A stretch of DNA of 64,000 nucleotides from Clostridia bacterium (GTDB lineage: Bacteria; Bacillota; Clostridia; Christensenellales; Aristaeellaceae), in the NCBI GenBank assembly GCA_017404985.1, contig JAFRBK010000033.1, positions 1 to 64,000 of the forward strand, read 5' to 3'. The notes beneath the pieces are model-generated. The model was not told where the DNA came from. It made no database searches and saw nothing but the letters and a program-made list of their open reading frames with translations. Shown here in pieces: positions 63,455 to 64,000 of the stretch. Numbering within the stretch: position 1 is the first letter of the stretch; each line of letters begins with the position of its first letter. A program made the translations under genes and the position numbers.

Positions 63455-64000
63455 TTATTTGTCGTAGTTCACAACCTGGCTGAAGTCGGGGGCCTTCAGG
63501 CTTGCGCCGCCGATCAGGCCGCCGTCGATTTCGGGCTGGGCCATGAGTCCCTTGACGTTCTTGGGATTCATGCTTCCGCCGTACTGGATGCGGATCTTGT
63601 TGCCCGTCGCCTTGCCGTACTTGCGGGCCACGGCCGCGCGGATCACGCCGATGGTCTCATTCGCCTGCTCATCGGTAGCGGTCAGGCCGGTACCGATCGC
63701 CCATACGGGCTCATAAGCAATCACGATCTTGGCAACCTGTTCCTTGGTCAGCCCGTTCAGGGCGATCAGGGTCTGGTATTCCACGAGCGCGTCGGTATAT
63801 CCGGCTTCGCGCTCTTCCTTGTTTTCGCCCACGCACAGGATGACCTTCAGGCCGGCTTCCACCGCGGCCAGCACCCGCTGGTTCACAGTCTTGTCGGTTT
63901 CACCGAAGTACTGGCGGCGTTCGCTGTGGCCGATGATGACGTATTCCACGCCGCAGGCCTTCAGCATATCAGCGCTGAGCTCGCCGGTGAAGGCGCCGCT
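63455..64000 (-). CDS. tpiA: Triosephosphate isomerase, partial at the window edge
   Basis: The last 182 codons are present, and the 5' end lies beyond 64000. GHSERRQYFGE holds the catalytic His, AYEPVWAIGTG the catalytic Glu, and the phosphate-gripping loop 6 follows (WAIGTGLTAT). The end IQYGGSMNPKN, then GLIGGASLKAPDF, is complete. It interconverts dihydroxyacetone phosphate and glyceraldehyde 3-phosphate in glycolysis. Only its terminator can be seen as a control element. Confidence 0.97.
   Translation of the reverse strand, partial: SGAFTGELSADMLKACGVEYVIIGHSERRQYFGETDKTVNQRVLAAVEAGLKVILCVGENKEEREAGYTDALVEYQTLIALNGLTKEQVAKIVIAYEPVWAIGTGLTATDEQANETIGVIRAAVARKYGKATGNKIRIQYGGSMNPKNVKGLMAQPEIDGGLIGGASLKAPDFSQVVNYDK

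Overview
The window looks like a low- to mid-GC Gram-positive anaerobe of the class Clostridia, probably an uncultured gut or rumen lineage. This rests on a CIRCE-controlled groES-groEL operon, a T-box-controlled thrS, sortase-type tails, a Na+-pumping oxaloacetate decarboxylase next to an ATP-type PEP carboxykinase, a MetA with the acetyl-CoA-type Glu111, and Clostridia-style phage and RiPP genes. The genus cannot be named from the sequence alone.

The left half (1-32 kb) is accessory DNA. It opens with an ISAzo13-type transposase tail, two tandem genes for tiny double-glycine-leader peptides, and a surface-anchored IdeS-like cysteine protease. A tRNA-Trp follows, with a tyrosine integrase and a string of small cargo genes (2.5-7.1 kb), a repeat patch, and an IS630 element next to a helicase fragment. 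A compact RiPP operon (9.15-12.09 kb, minus strand) holds a Nif11-type precursor with the short core WEIHGCSG, a radical SAM/SPASM maturase and an unrecognised 335-residue protein. From 12.9 to 16.3 kb an aldo-keto reductase, a macrodomain and a class-M sirtuin form an ADP-ribosylation module that ends in broken genes. DUF503, tocopherol-cyclase-like and secreted esterase genes follow.

From 19.9 to 29.0 kb is the replication segment of a prophage: family A polymerase, DUF3846, DUF4406, VapE, VRR-NUC, SNF2-like helicase, a late regulator and MetK. It is truncated at both ends and abuts IS66-type genes. A second integrase, closely related to the first, lies at 30.8-32.1 kb.

The right half (32.4-64 kb) is mostly chromosomal. 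In order it carries an ABC-2 exporter behind a possible attenuator, a cation/proton antiporter, metA, two secreted proteins, groES-groEL, mutY, an M18 aminopeptidase, a short Hsp70/DUF5685/J-protein/zinc-ribbon cluster, a self-regulated S24 repressor, argF, the oxaloacetate decarboxylase operon with pckA, thrS, a secreted phosphatidylserine-decarboxylase-like protein, aroE, a DUF4143 ATPase and the start-truncated tpiA. Between the ATPase and tpiA lies 1.2 kb of geneless DNA. It holds a diverged duplication of about 280-300 bp and seven word pairs, each pair offset by exactly 16 bp.

The strongest candidates for something undescribed are the three-gene RiPP operon and the 16-bp-offset repeat field.
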